Of a stretch of 64,000 bases of DNA, positions 1 to 11,411 are shown piece after piece. The translations under genes and the position numbers were made by a program. Each line of letters opens with the position of its first letter. Positions within the stretch are counted from its first letter, which is position 1. A model generated the notes under the pieces. It did no database searches. It was given only the letters and a program-made list of their open reading frames with translations, and was not told the origin of the DNA. The DNA comes from Cycloclasticus sp. symbiont of Poecilosclerida sp. N (GTDB lineage: Bacteria > Pseudomonadota > Gammaproteobacteria > Methylococcales > Cycloclasticaceae), in contig LWTM01000075.1 in NCBI GenBank assembly GCA_002101205.1, positions 124,001-188,000 of the forward strand. Direction: 5' to 3'.

Positions 1-791
1 ATATTCGTCCTGATGGCAAAGGCTTGCCTAAGGGTAAGGGTTCGGTTCTGCAAGGTGAAGAAGCCTATGAGGCACAATGCGCATCATGTCACGGTTTATT
101 TGGTGAAGGCGAAGGTCGTTGGCCACCTCTTGCAGGCGGTGAAGACTCGCTGACCGAAGACCGTCCAAAAAAAACTGTCGGTAGTTACTGGCCTTATGCA
201 TCAACTCTATGGGATTACATTAATAGAGCCATGCCATTTTCTGCCCCACAATCTCTAACACCCGATGAAGTTTATGCAATTACCGCTTACGTTTTGTACC
301 TAAATGACTTGGTTGAAAAAGGCTTTGTACTGACACAAGATAACTTGGCGTCTATTGAGATGCCGAATGTAAACAACTTTTATGCAGACGATAGGCCAGA
401 CACAAACAACGAGCGCTGCATGAAAAACTGTAAAGATCCAAGGAATATTGAAGTCATTCAGTCATTGCGCGGCATCACACCCGACCAAAAAAAGACAACT
501 GCAGAAGAAAACCCTGCAAAGAGCAAGCTAAGTGAGGCGGCGATTGAAGGTAAAGCAACGTACACAACAAGCTGTTTAGTATGTCATGCAAGTGGCGTAG
601 CTGGCGCACCATCTCTAGACAATAAAGATGATTGGGCAAAAAGGCTTGAACAAGGCATGGACACCCTGGTCAAGCGCGCCATTAAAGGATTTATGGGAGA
701 GAGTGGGATAATGCCTCCAAAAGGTGGCAATATGTCATTAACAGATGAGCAAGTTAGCAATGCTGTCCAATACATGGTTGAGGCCGAATAA
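1..791 (+). CDS. soxD: SoxD, diheme cytochrome c subunit of sulfur dehydrogenase SoxCD (5' truncated by window)
   Basis: Periplasmic electron-accepting subunit of SoxCD, which oxidises SoxY-bound sulfane sulfur. The open frame runs in from the window edge (codons in phase from base 3), so the signal peptide and first residues are missing. Counted from the TTG at 24, there are two haem motifs, CASCH at residues 19-23 and CLVCH at 184-188. Between them is a conserved stretch around VGSYWPYASTLWDYINRAMP that is typical of SoxD, and possible axial methionines lie in AMPF and IMPP. soxC is expected just upstream, outside the window. soxX follows after 1 bp, so the genes are co-transcribed. A lone c-type cytochrome is the alternative, but the motif pattern and neighbours favour SoxD. 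Confidence 0.9.
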   Translation, partial: IRPDGKGLPKGKGSVLQGEEAYEAQCASCHGLFGEGEGRWPPLAGGEDSLTEDRPKKTVGSYWPYASTLWDYINRAMPFSAPQSLTPDEVYAITAYVLYLNDLVEKGFVLTQDNLASIEMPNVNNFYADDRPDTNNERCMKNCKDPRNIEVIQSLRGITPDQKKTTAEENPAKSKLSEAAIEGKATYTTSCLVCHASGVAGAPSLDNKDDWAKRLEQGMDTLVKRAIKGFMGESGIMPPKGGNMSLTDEQVSNAVQYMVEAE

Positions 792-792
792 T

Positions 793-1146
793 ATGAATAT
801 ACTTCTAAAAAAATTAACGCTGAACACTATTTTAATCGGCTTATTGCTTGTCTCATTTGCGAGTGCTACTGTAGCAGATAAGGCAGACGGTAAAAAAATA
901 GCGTTCGACCGTAAAAAAGGCAACTGTTTAGCGTGTCATGTAATGGGTGATGGCGATATGGCCGGCAATGTAGGCCCGCCCCTGATTGCTATGAAAATAA
1001 GATTTCCAGATCGTGCCATATTAAAAGCACAGATTTGGGATGCAACCGCAAAAAACCCAATTTCAATCATGCCTCCATTTGGCAAACACTATGTCCTTAC
1101 TGATGATGAAATTGAGAGCCTGCTCGATTATTTATACACCCTTTAA
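793..1146 (+). CDS. soxX: SoxX, monohaem cytochrome c of the SoxAX complex
   Basis: Small periplasmic c-type cytochrome that pairs with SoxA to couple thiosulfate oxidatively to the SoxY carrier cysteine. The 117-aa product starts at the ATG at 793, 1 bp after the soxD stop; the longer frame beginning at 745 would overlap soxD and lacks a signal peptide at its start. A signal peptide (residues 1-28, hydrophobic ILIGLLLVSFASA) is followed by haem motif CLACH at 45-49 and a distal Met in IMPPFG. Length and motif spacing fit SoxX. It precedes soxY by 19 bp. Its partner soxA lies about 1.2 kb downstream, beyond an IS remnant. Confidence 0.93.
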   Translation: MNILLKKLTLNTILIGLLLVSFASATVADKADGKKIAFDRKKGNCLACHVMGDGDMAGNVGPPLIAMKIRFPDRAILKAQIWDATAKNPISIMPPFGKHYVLTDDEIESLLDYLYTL

Positions 1147-1165
1147 CCACAGACACGGAGACAAT

Positions 1166-1624
1166 ATGGCTATTTCGCGTAGAAAGTTCTTAAACATATT
1201 AACCACCGGCTCAGCCGCTTGTTTGACCCTGTTAACACCACTAAGTGCCTTCGCCGCATGGGCAGCCGACGCCTTCAAGGCCACCGAACTCGAGCTCGCC
1301 TTAAACCGCTTATTAGGCTCTACAGAATTAATTGAGAGCGATGACGTTAAATTAGGGGTGCCGAAAATTGCAGAAAACGGTGCCGCCGTTTCTGTTTCAG
1401 TAAAAACAAAAATAAAAAAAGTTGAATCTATTAGTATTTTTGTTAAAGAGAACCCTCAACCACTCACCGCATCATTTAGCATCCCCGCAGGCACCAGAGC
1501 AGACGTCTCGACACGTATACGTTTAGCACAAACAAGTACTGTCACTGCAGTTGTTAAAGCAAACGGTCAACTATTCAGTAAAAGCCAAGAAGTTAAAGTA
1601 ACCATTGGTGGTTGCGGCGGCTAA
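1166..1624 (+). CDS. soxY: SoxY, sulfur-carrier subunit with C-terminal GGCGG
   Basis: Periplasmic sulfur-compound carrier: intermediates stay covalently bound to the cysteine of its swinging C-terminal arm. The 152-aa product begins at ATG 1166. The longer frame from 1040 only reads through soxX. A twin-arginine signal (SRRKFL, residues 4-9, then a hydrophobic stretch) indicates Tat export as a folded SoxYZ dimer. The protein ends in GGCGG (148-152), the diagnostic carrier motif. soxZ follows 18 bp downstream. Confidence 0.96.
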   Translation: MAISRRKFLNILTTGSAACLTLLTPLSAFAAWAADAFKATELELALNRLLGSTELIESDDVKLGVPKIAENGAAVSVSVKTKIKKVESISIFVKENPQPLTASFSIPAGTRADVSTRIRLAQTSTVTAVVKANGQLFSKSQEVKVTIGGCGG

Positions 1625-1642
1625 AAAACAATGGAGAGTAGT

Positions 1643-1945
1643 ATGAAAGTTAAAGTAAAGTTCAAAAACAACATAACGTCAGTCCGCCTTTTAGCAAAAC
1701 ACCCCATGGAAACTGGACGTCGTATTAATAAAAAAACAGGTGAAAAAATTCCAGCGAAATATATCCAAGAATTGACCTGCAAGCATGATGGGAAAGTCGT
1801 TTTTATTGCTCAATTCGGGACATCTGTATCGCAGGATCCATACCTTGCTTTCTCTTTCGAGGGCGGTAAAAAAGGTGACACCATACAACTACGCTGGAAC
1901 GACAATACAGGCGATGTGGGAAGAGCTGAAGCTAAAATAAAATAA
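1643..1945 (+). CDS. soxZ: SoxZ, SoxY-binding partner
   Basis: Beta-sandwich partner of SoxY that lacks its own signal and is exported with SoxY. I chose ATG 1643 (100 aa) over ATG 1631, because the purine-rich GGAGAG at 1633-1638 makes a good ribosome binding site for 1643. Characteristic segments are KHPMETG near residue 23 and the terminal strand with AEAKIK. It is the last intact gene before an IS5-type remnant that starts about 15 bp after its stop, so the original soxXYZ-soxA continuity has been broken. Confidence 0.94.
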   Translation: MKVKVKFKNNITSVRLLAKHPMETGRRINKKTGEKIPAKYIQELTCKHDGKVVFIAQFGTSVSQDPYLAFSFEGGKKGDTIQLRWNDNTGDVGRAEAKIK

Positions 1946-1959
1946 AAATATGTGGGCAA

Positions 1960-2393
1960 GTGTATGCTGACAGTGCTTATGCCAACAAGCAAAATGATAA
2001 AAAATTAGGCAAACAAAACAATAAAGTCTTACACAGAGCCTACAGAAACACATCGCTGACAGACAAAAACAAGACAACGCTCATCGATTCGTTATCATTG
2101 TTGAAAGAACCTTTGGGCTGTTAAAACTTCATCATGATTTAACTAAGGCAAGAGGATAGAGCGGAACAAAGGCATGGCTCATTGCCATAAATCATAATCT
2201 TAAGCCTGGAATGAATATTTTTAAACAAATGCGAAGTTTGAGGGATTGTTACGCCCAATGAGTGTAAAAAGCCTAGAAGTGAGGAATAAAGCAAGAAAAA
2301 CAAGGTGTTCTTAGGTTTCTATGGTAAAAATATAGAAATATTTTTACCATAGAAACTGGAGTTAGGATGAAAAATGGATTATGCAAAGGTCTA
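1960..2393 (+). mobile_element. Decayed IS5-family element (3' transposase part plus right end) inserted between soxZ and soxA
   Basis: Reading from 1960 gives a degenerate transposase C-terminal half: ADSAYANKQ, then HRAYRNTSLTDKNKT, then (another frame, from 2100) VERTFGLLKLHHDLTKARG, a stop, AWLIAINHNLKPG and MNIFKQMRSLRDCYAQ ending at TGA 2260-2262. These match the IS5-type DDE transposase tail. Roughly 100 bp from about 2222 to 2318 is nearly identical to the reverse complement of 27636-27735. At 2379-2393 TTATGCAAAGGTCTA matches, in 14 of 15 bases, the presumed terminal repeat at 27877-27891, so it is probably the right end. The 5' half of the element is missing. The soxA start codon lies inside the right end. 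Confidence 0.8.
2315..2356. repeat. Perfect 19-bp inverted repeat with 4-nt loop upstream of soxA
   Basis: Arms 2315-2333 and 2338-2356 are exact reverse complements around the loop AGAA. The arm reads GTTTCTATGGTAAAAATAT. It lies 25 bp before the soxA ATG, inside the IS5 remnant. It could be a terminator-like hairpin, a nested insertion footprint or a regulator site. No strong T-run follows on the plus strand, so its function is unknown. Confidence 0.85.
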
Positions 2394-3208
2394 TTCTAAT
2401 AACTGCAATGGCCTTGTTGTTTTCCTGCATAGTTAATGCAACGCCTGAACAGGATAAAAAGCTCTTCCAAAAATTTTATACTGACCGGTTTTCTGATATT
2501 CCAATAAGTGAGTTCTCTAATGGGGTTTATGCACTGGATCAAGATGCTAGAGACCAATGGGAAGCCACATTGGACTTCCCACCCTACGAATATGCTCTTG
2601 AAGAAGGGGAAGAACTCTTTGATACGCCTTTTAGAAACGGCAAAAACTACGCGAGTTGTTTTGAAAATGGCGGTATTAACATTCGTCAAAACTATCCAAC
2701 GTTTAATAGACAGCGTAATACCCTTATTACTCTTGAGCTAGCCATTAACGAGTGCCGTGCAGAAAATGGTGAAAATTTCTTGGCATATGGGAAAGGTGAA
2801 ATAGCCAAAATATCAGCATATATGGCATCTACATCGGAAGGTTCTATTATAAATATTGTGACACCAACCAAAGGAAACGGTTTAGCAGACTACAAAAAGG
2901 GAAAGCAGTATTTTTATACTAAACGGGGGCAGTTGAATTTCTCATGTGCAAATTGTCATCTCCAAAATGCTGGCCGTAAAGTCCGTTCAGAAACATTAAG
3001 CACCGCACTAGGGCACCCCACACATTTTCCTGTATATCGGATGAAATGGGGTGGCTTCGGAACTTTACAACGACGTATTGCTTCTTGTGATGCACAGGTT
3101 CGTGCTCAACCCCTTCTTGGGCAAAGTGAAACATATAAAGCCTTGGAATATTTTTTAACTTATATGAGTAATGGTCTACCAATCAATGGCCCTGCATCTA
3201 GAAAATAA
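2381..3208 (+). CDS. soxA: SoxA, monohaem cytochrome c subunit of SoxAX
   Basis: Catalytic subunit of SoxAX, which forms the SoxY-cysteine-S-thiosulfate bond. The 275-aa product has a signal peptide (residues 1-20), one haem motif CANCH at 189-193 and the expected active-site cysteine haem ligand at 236 in RRIASCDAQ. The N-terminal haem of diheme SoxA is absent: C93 and C125 remain where a disulfide replaces it, placing this in the monohaem SoxA type. ATG 2381 is the only plausible start, with AGGA at 2364-2367 upstream. The first five codons fall in what looks like the right terminal repeat of an IS5-type element, so the native N-terminus and promoter may have been replaced. Confidence 0.93.
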   Translation: MQRSILITAMALLFSCIVNATPEQDKKLFQKFYTDRFSDIPISEFSNGVYALDQDARDQWEATLDFPPYEYALEEGEELFDTPFRNGKNYASCFENGGINIRQNYPTFNRQRNTLITLELAINECRAENGENFLAYGKGEIAKISAYMASTSEGSIINIVTPTKGNGLADYKKGKQYFYTKRGQLNFSCANCHLQNAGRKVRSETLSTALGHPTHFPVYRMKWGGFGTLQRRIASCDAQVRAQPLLGQSETYKALEYFLTYMSNGLPINGPASRK

Positions 3209-3222
3209 TCAAGGTATTTATA

Positions 3223-3549
3223 ATGAAAGTTTTATTCAATAACTCTCGCGCTGTGTTAATTTGTATTTTATTAATCCTTGCTAGCTTTTCATCCATAGCT
3301 AAATCAGTCACACAGGCTCAAGCGAAAGCGGCCACTGAAGAAGCTCACAACTTATGGCAACAAAGCATTGCCGCCGGGCATGAATGGAGCACAATAAAAC
3401 CGCTTGTCGTCCAGTCGAAGAAAAATTTAACCGCGAAGCTCTATTTCTCTGCCCTTTCGCTGGCTGAACAAGCTATTTCTCAATCCAAACAAGCTTTAAT
3501 TCAGGCAGAACACGAAAAAATAAATTGGCTGAATAATCTACCTAAGTGA
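3223..3549 (+). CDS. soxK: SoxK / SoxAX-binding protein (SAXB)-like small periplasmic protein
   Basis: 108-aa secreted protein with signal peptide (residues 1-26, ending SSIA-KS) and an alanine/glutamine-rich helical body. The mature part has no cysteine. Its position between soxA and soxB is where SoxK/SAXB is found in other gammaproteobacterial sox clusters. That protein binds and stimulates SoxAX. Assignment rests on position, size and composition (AEQAISQSKQALIQAE helical region near the C-terminus) rather than on a catalytic motif. It starts 14 bp after soxA and ends 19 bp before soxB. Confidence 0.75.
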   Translation: MKVLFNNSRAVLICILLILASFSSIAKSVTQAQAKAATEEAHNLWQQSIAAGHEWSTIKPLVVQSKKNLTAKLYFSALSLAEQAISQSKQALIQAEHEKINWLNNLPK

Positions 3550-3568
3550 TTCACTGTAGGATTTCAAA

Positions 3569-5317
3569 ATGAACCGTAGAGAGTTTAACCGCTTGCTTAC
3601 AGCAGGTGCAGTTGCCGGCATTATACCTACAACAAGTTTGGGGCTCTCAAGCGCTAAACTGAACTATAACATCCCTCAAAAAGGTCATGTGCGCCTACTC
3701 CATATCACTGACTGTCATGCTCAGTTAAACCCTGTTTATTTTAGAGAACCCAATGTTAATATTGGCTTAAAAGAAGCATTTGGCAGAACACCCCATGTTG
3801 TTGGCGATGCGTTTTTAAGTAAAAATAAATTTTCTAAAAACTCCATCGAAGCTCATGCTTTCACCTACCTAAACTTTGACTGTGCGGCAAAGGAGTACGG
3901 CAAAGTCGGTGGTTTCGCACATTTAAGCACACTGATAGCATCACTTAGGGCTTCGGCTGGTGGTGCAAGTAATTCCCTACTGCTTGATGGCGGAGACACA
4001 TGGCAAGGTTCGGCAACTGCCTATTGGAGCCGCGGTAAAGACATGGTTAAAGCGGCCAATTTGCTAGGCGTAGATGTGATGACGGGACATTGGGAATTCA
4101 CCTACCAAGATGAAGAAGTCTTTTCTAATGTGGACGATTTCAACGGTGATTTTTTAGCTCAAAACATCAAACTAACAGAAGACGCGTTGTTTGAAGGAAA
4201 GCGTGCACACGATGAATCTACGGGACGTGTATTTAAGCCTTATACGATTAAAGAATTAAATGGTATGAGGGTTGCCATTATAGGCCAAGCATTCCCATAC
4301 ACACCCGTAGCAAATCCAAAACGCTTTATTCCCGACTGGAGCTTTGGTATCCAAAATCAAGGTCTACAAGAGCTTGTCGGTGAAATTAAAGAAACCGAGA
4401 AACCTGCTGCAATTATCCTGCTTTCACACAACGGTATGGATGTTGACCTTAAACTTGCCTCTGTTGTAACTGGTATCGATTTTATTCTTGGTGGACACAC
4501 ACACGATGGCGTTCCAATTCCAGTTACGATTAAAAACAGCAGCGGCGTAACAGTTGTTACCAACGCTGGTTCAAATGGTAAATTTCTTGGTGTGCTTGAT
4601 TTAAATTTAAGCGGAGGGAAATTAAAAGGCTACGAATATCGCCTACTACCTGTTTTCTCAAACTTCATTAAAGCAGATGCCGAAATGAGCGCTTTAATCG
4701 AGGATATTCGTAAACCACATCTAGATACATTAACTGAAGAACTCGCCATTAGCGAAACCTTGCTTTATCGACGCGGTAACTTTAACGGCACGTTTGATCA
4801 ACTCATCTGTGATGCGCTACGTCACGAGTTAAATGCCGAAATATCGCTATCACCTGGCTTTAGATGGGGAACAACCGTTCTGGCTGGGCAAGCTATTACG
4901 TTTGAACACGTGATGGATCAGACCTGTATTACGTACCCAGAAACATACGCCCGTAACATGCTAGGCAATGAAATAAAAAGCATTTTAGAAGACGTAGCCG
5001 ACAACCTTTTCCATCCCGACCCATTCTATCAACAAGGTGGCGATATGGTGCGTGTTGGCGGCATGAACTATATTTGCGACCCAACAGCGCCCGCCAACAA
5101 ACGCATCAGTAATATGACTTTGGATAATGGCCGCTTAATTGAGCCCAATAAATATTACAAAGTAGCTGGTTGGGCAACGGTCGGCTCAAAAGCACCTGGG
5201 AAGCCAGTTTGGGAGATTGTTTCTAGCTATTTGCGTAATCGAAAGACGGTGGCTATTAGTCATATAAATTCACCCAAACTAAAAAATGTAGGCAACAACT
5301 TAGGTGTCGTGTTATAA
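3569..5317 (+). CDS. soxB: SoxB, thiosulfohydrolase (dimanganese)
   Basis: Periplasmic hydrolase that releases sulfate from SoxY-bound sulfonate in the Sox cycle. The 582-aa product has a Tat signal (RREFNRLL, residues 3-10). Calcineurin-like/5'-nucleotidase metal motifs follow: DCH at 48-50, GGDTWQGS near 147, TGHWEFTY (the SoxB form of the GNHE motif), LLSHNGMD and GGHTHDG near 310, then the 5'-nucleotidase C-terminal domain. The length is normal for SoxB. It is the last gene of the cluster in this window and its frame is intact. Confidence 0.97.
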   Translation: MNRREFNRLLTAGAVAGIIPTTSLGLSSAKLNYNIPQKGHVRLLHITDCHAQLNPVYFREPNVNIGLKEAFGRTPHVVGDAFLSKNKFSKNSIEAHAFTYLNFDCAAKEYGKVGGFAHLSTLIASLRASAGGASNSLLLDGGDTWQGSATAYWSRGKDMVKAANLLGVDVMTGHWEFTYQDEEVFSNVDDFNGDFLAQNIKLTEDALFEGKRAHDESTGRVFKPYTIKELNGMRVAIIGQAFPYTPVANPKRFIPDWSFGIQNQGLQELVGEIKETEKPAAIILLSHNGMDVDLKLASVVTGIDFILGGHTHDGVPIPVTIKNSSGVTVVTNAGSNGKFLGVLDLNLSGGKLKGYEYRLLPVFSNFIKADAEMSALIEDIRKPHLDTLTEELAISETLLYRRGNFNGTFDQLICDALRHELNAEISLSPGFRWGTTVLAGQAITFEHVMDQTCITYPETYARNMLGNEIKSILEDVADNLFHPDPFYQQGGDMVRVGGMNYICDPTAPANKRISNMTLDNGRLIEPNKYYKVAGWATVGSKAPGKPVWEIVSSYLRNRKTVAISHINSPKLKNVGNNLGVVL

Positions 5318-5633
5318 GCCGCACAGCACCACTGCTATCCATTAAGGACTTTTTATCTAAAAATATACTGAAGGCTCTGTACTGGTTTTAAAGGTTCAAT
5401 ATCTAGCTTTGAATCAAATAACTTTTGCCGCTGGCAGCTAATAATTGTCTCCACCAAAAAGATTAAATTTACACTTCGGTTATTCTTCATTCGTGCTATT
5501 ATTTTTTAGCTCTTAAAAAGCACTTTCTAGAGGCACTTTATTGCTTTATACCAAAGGAATAAGTTTTACCCATCGGTACGATGCATTGAAGCGGAAATAT
5601 GGCCTCTCGTTTAATTCAACTTTAAATATTCAT
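5318..5633. other. Intergenic region between soxB and tRNA-Arg, no gene seen
   Basis: AT-rich 316 bp with no convincing reading frame on either strand, no clear hairpin terminator and no match to the IS remnants elsewhere in the window. Confidence 0.6.
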
Positions 5634-5710
5634 GCCTCGGTAGCTCAGCTGGATAGAGCGCACCCCTCCTAAGGGTGAAGTCGCAGGTTCGAATCCTGCT
5701 CGGGGCACCA
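5634..5710 (+). tRNA. tRNA-Arg (anticodon CCT)
   Basis: 77-nt cloverleaf. Acceptor GCCTCGG pairs with TCGGGGC (two G-U pairs). The anticodon stem CACCC/GGGTG encloses loop CTCCTAA, giving anticodon CCT. The T arm is GCAGG-TTCGAAT-CCTGC and the encoded 3' end is ACCA. Confidence 0.95.
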
Positions 5711-5807
5711 GAAATATTATTTTTCAGAACAGGGTGAAAGTTGCTGATTTTTTTACAACTTCAACTACAATTGATTGTCTTACATCAGTTTAAAAAGAGA
5801 TAACGTA

Positions 5808-8627
5808 ATGAACAACCTAATGCAGTTATTCAGAACCACTTCTGCACTTAACGGCTCTAATGCGAACTTTATTGAAGGCATGTACGAGCAATATCTCAAC
5901 GACCCCGATTCGGTTGACGAACAATGGCGCACCCAGTTCAACAATATACGTGAGAGCTCTGAGACGGTTGACATTCCACATTCATTAATAAAAAAACATT
6001 TCGCAGACCTTGCACAAGCACCCACAGGCGTTCGTGTTATACAAGGTGGCGTATCTGGCGAACAACTCGCAAAACAGACCGCTGTTTCTAGACTTATCAA
6101 TGCCTATCGTATTAATGGTCATAAACAAGCAAAAACAAATCCACTTGATAGCACGAAGAGAAAATTAATCGCCGAGCTTGATATCGCTTTCCATGGTTTA
6201 AGTCAGCTGGATTTAAATTCACAATTTGATACGGGCACATTACATAACACGCCCGAGCAATTAGCGCTTAAAGACATTATTCCCATTTTACAAGAAACCT
6301 ATTGCGGCAGTATTGGTGTTGAGTACATGCACATCAGCGATACGGATATGCGCTCGTGGGTACGCCGTCGTATGGAAGGGCCGCGTGGGCACCTAAATTT
6401 AGATGCTGAACAAAAGGCTTGGCTAATTAAACTTTTAACTGCCGCCGAAGGCATAGAAAACCACTTGCATAGAACCTATGTAGGACAAAAACGTTTTTCA
6501 TTAGAAGGCGGTGAAAGCCTTATTCCAATGCTTGATGAAATGATTCAACGTTGTGGCGAACACGGCGTTAAAGAAACCGTTATTGGCATGGCACACCGAG
6601 GACGATTAAACGTTCTCGTCAATATTTTTGGTAAAAACCCTGCTATTCTCTTCGAAGAGTTTGAGGGCAAACGTTCCGCCTCTCCTGCTACAAATGGTTC
6701 TGGCGATGTTAAATACCACATGGGGTTTTCATCCGATGTCGAAACGCCCAGCGGCGAAATGCACCTCGCTTTAGCGTTTAACCCTTCTCACCTTGAAATC
6801 ATCAACCCTGTTGTTGAAGGTTCTGTGCGTGCTCGGCAAGACAGACGCGGCGAAAATGGCGAAAATGAAGTTATTGCCATCCAAATTCATGGCGATTCAG
6901 CTTTTTCTGGTCAAGGCGTTGTCATGGAAACATTACAAATGTCCCGTACACGTGCATATGGCACAGGTGGCACAATTCATATCGTTATAAACAACCAGGT
7001 TGGCTTTACAACCAGTAACCCAGCCGATACGCGTTCAACACTTTATTGCACAGACGTTGCAAAAATGTTGGAAACACCGATTTTGCATTTCAATGCTGAT
7101 GATCCAGAAGCCGTTCTTTTTGCATCGCAACTAGCCGTGGATTTCCGTAAAGAATTCAAACAAGACATTGTTCTTGATATGGTTTGCTATCGTCGCCGCG
7201 GTCATAACGAGGCTGATGAACCCGCTGTTACGCAGCCGTTAATGTACAAAACCATCCGCGCGTTACCCACCACTAGAAAAATTTATGCTGACCGTCTAGT
7301 TAACGAAGGTATTTTAGATAGTGCTGAACCGAGCAAGCTCGAGGCTCGCTACCGTTCCGCTTTAGAAAAGGGTGAAATCGTTTCTCGCCCTATTCTTGAA
7401 CATAAAATTAACCCTTTCGTTGCTAAATGGGACGTCTTCCTAACCAGTCAATGGGATGATCCATGTGACACCACCGTTCCCGCAAAAAAATTCCATGAAT
7501 TATCGGAATTAATGTTGCAGTTACCACCAGATTTCGCATTGCAAGCACGTGTTGAAAAAGTTTTAGAAAGCCGTACAAAAATGTCTGTTGGCGCTCAACC
7601 AATCGACTGGGGTTATGCCGAAAATATGGCATACGGCACACTACTTGAATCAGGCCGAAATATTAGAATGACGGGGCAAGACGTAGGTCGTGGAACTTTT
7701 TTCCACCGTCATGCTGTTCTGCATAATACACAAAATGGTGAAACTTATACCCCGCTTAGACACCTAATGTTGGAACAAGGTAAGTTCTCACTTTACGACT
7801 CGTTTTTATCTGAAGAAGCCGTTTTAGGCTTTGAATACGGCTACTCAACCACTGAGCCTGATGACTTGGTGATTTGGGAAGCACAATTCGGTGATTTTGC
7901 TAATGGCGCACAAGTGCTTATGGACCAGTTTATAAGCTCTGGTGAAACCAAATGGGGTCGCTTATGTGGCCTTGTCATGCTATTACCTCACGGCTATGAA
8001 GGGCAAGGACCTGAACATTCATCTGCTCGACTAGAGCGTTACCTGCAACTATGTGCTGAACACAATATGCAGGTTTGCGTACCTTCTACTCCTGCACAAA
8101 TATTCCATTTAATACGCCGTCAGTCGCTTAGTTTCTTCCGTAAACCGCTCATCATTATGAGTCCGAAGAGCTTATTACGTCACAAGCTAGCAACATCAAC
8201 CTTAGAGGAATTAACTGAAGGTCGCTTTCAGCCACTGATTCAAGAAATTGATGAATGTGACCCTAAAAAAATAACACGCATGGTTGTGTGCTCTGGCAAA
8301 GTCTATTACGAAGTGCTTGAAAAACGTCGTGCTGACGGGCTTGATAACGTCGTCATTCTAAGAGCAGAGCAACTGTACCCGTTCCCGATTGACGAATTAC
8401 ACGACTCATTCAAACAGTACCCTAATTTAAAACAACTCGTTTGGTGTCAGGAAGAGCCTATGAATCAAGGCGCGTGGTATCAAATCAGGCATCGTTTCTT
8501 TGATCTTTTAAGTGAACAACTTGAATTAAAATATGCTGGTCGGGATATGTCAGCATCCCCCGCTGTTGGACAATTCAGTCTTCACGTTGGACAGCAACAA
8601 AAATTAATACACGCAGCACTCTATTAA
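5808..8627 (+). CDS. sucA: 2-oxoglutarate dehydrogenase E1 component
   Basis: Thiamine-diphosphate E1 subunit that decarboxylates 2-oxoglutarate and reductively succinylates the lipoyl group of SucB. I chose ATG 5808 (939 aa, usual SucA length), which has AGAG upstream; the TTG start at 5775 would add 11 unlikely residues. Recognisable segments are the N-terminal FIEGMYEQYLND used in complex assembly, GMAHRGRLNVL near 262, GDSAFSGQG near 361 (ThDP/Mg region), and the transketolase-like C-terminal half with GYEGQGPEHSSAR. It is followed 29 bp later by sucB. No sdh or sucCD genes are in view. Confidence 0.97.
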   Translation: MNNLMQLFRTTSALNGSNANFIEGMYEQYLNDPDSVDEQWRTQFNNIRESSETVDIPHSLIKKHFADLAQAPTGVRVIQGGVSGEQLAKQTAVSRLINAYRINGHKQAKTNPLDSTKRKLIAELDIAFHGLSQLDLNSQFDTGTLHNTPEQLALKDIIPILQETYCGSIGVEYMHISDTDMRSWVRRRMEGPRGHLNLDAEQKAWLIKLLTAAEGIENHLHRTYVGQKRFSLEGGESLIPMLDEMIQRCGEHGVKETVIGMAHRGRLNVLVNIFGKNPAILFEEFEGKRSASPATNGSGDVKYHMGFSSDVETPSGEMHLALAFNPSHLEIINPVVEGSVRARQDRRGENGENEVIAIQIHGDSAFSGQGVVMETLQMSRTRAYGTGGTIHIVINNQVGFTTSNPADTRSTLYCTDVAKMLETPILHFNADDPEAVLFASQLAVDFRKEFKQDIVLDMVCYRRRGHNEADEPAVTQPLMYKTIRALPTTRKIYADRLVNEGILDSAEPSKLEARYRSALEKGEIVSRPILEHKINPFVAKWDVFLTSQWDDPCDTTVPAKKFHELSELMLQLPPDFALQARVEKVLESRTKMSVGAQPIDWGYAENMAYGTLLESGRNIRMTGQDVGRGTFFHRHAVLHNTQNGETYTPLRHLMLEQGKFSLYDSFLSEEAVLGFEYGYSTTEPDDLVIWEAQFGDFANGAQVLMDQFISSGETKWGRLCGLVMLLPHGYEGQGPEHSSARLERYLQLCAEHNMQVCVPSTPAQIFHLIRRQSLSFFRKPLIIMSPKSLLRHKLATSTLEELTEGRFQPLIQEIDECDPKKITRMVVCSGKVYYEVLEKRRADGLDNVVILRAEQLYPFPIDELHDSFKQYPNLKQLVWCQEEPMNQGAWYQIRHRFFDLLSEQLELKYAGRDMSASPAVGQFSLHVGQQQKLIHAALY

Positions 8628-8656
8628 CGCATTGACTTTCATAAAGGAAACAAATC

Positions 8657-11351
<2,695 letters not shown>

Positions 11352-11411
11352 TTTTTTATAAGATAACTAAAGTACAAAAAAAAAGCTGGTTTTAAGCCAC
11401 AGGATTGCCAC

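Noticed and set aside
11360-11405. Possible terminator between lpdA and the fumarase
   Set aside because: A-rich stretch with only weak pairing. Not a convincing hairpin, so read-through is possible.
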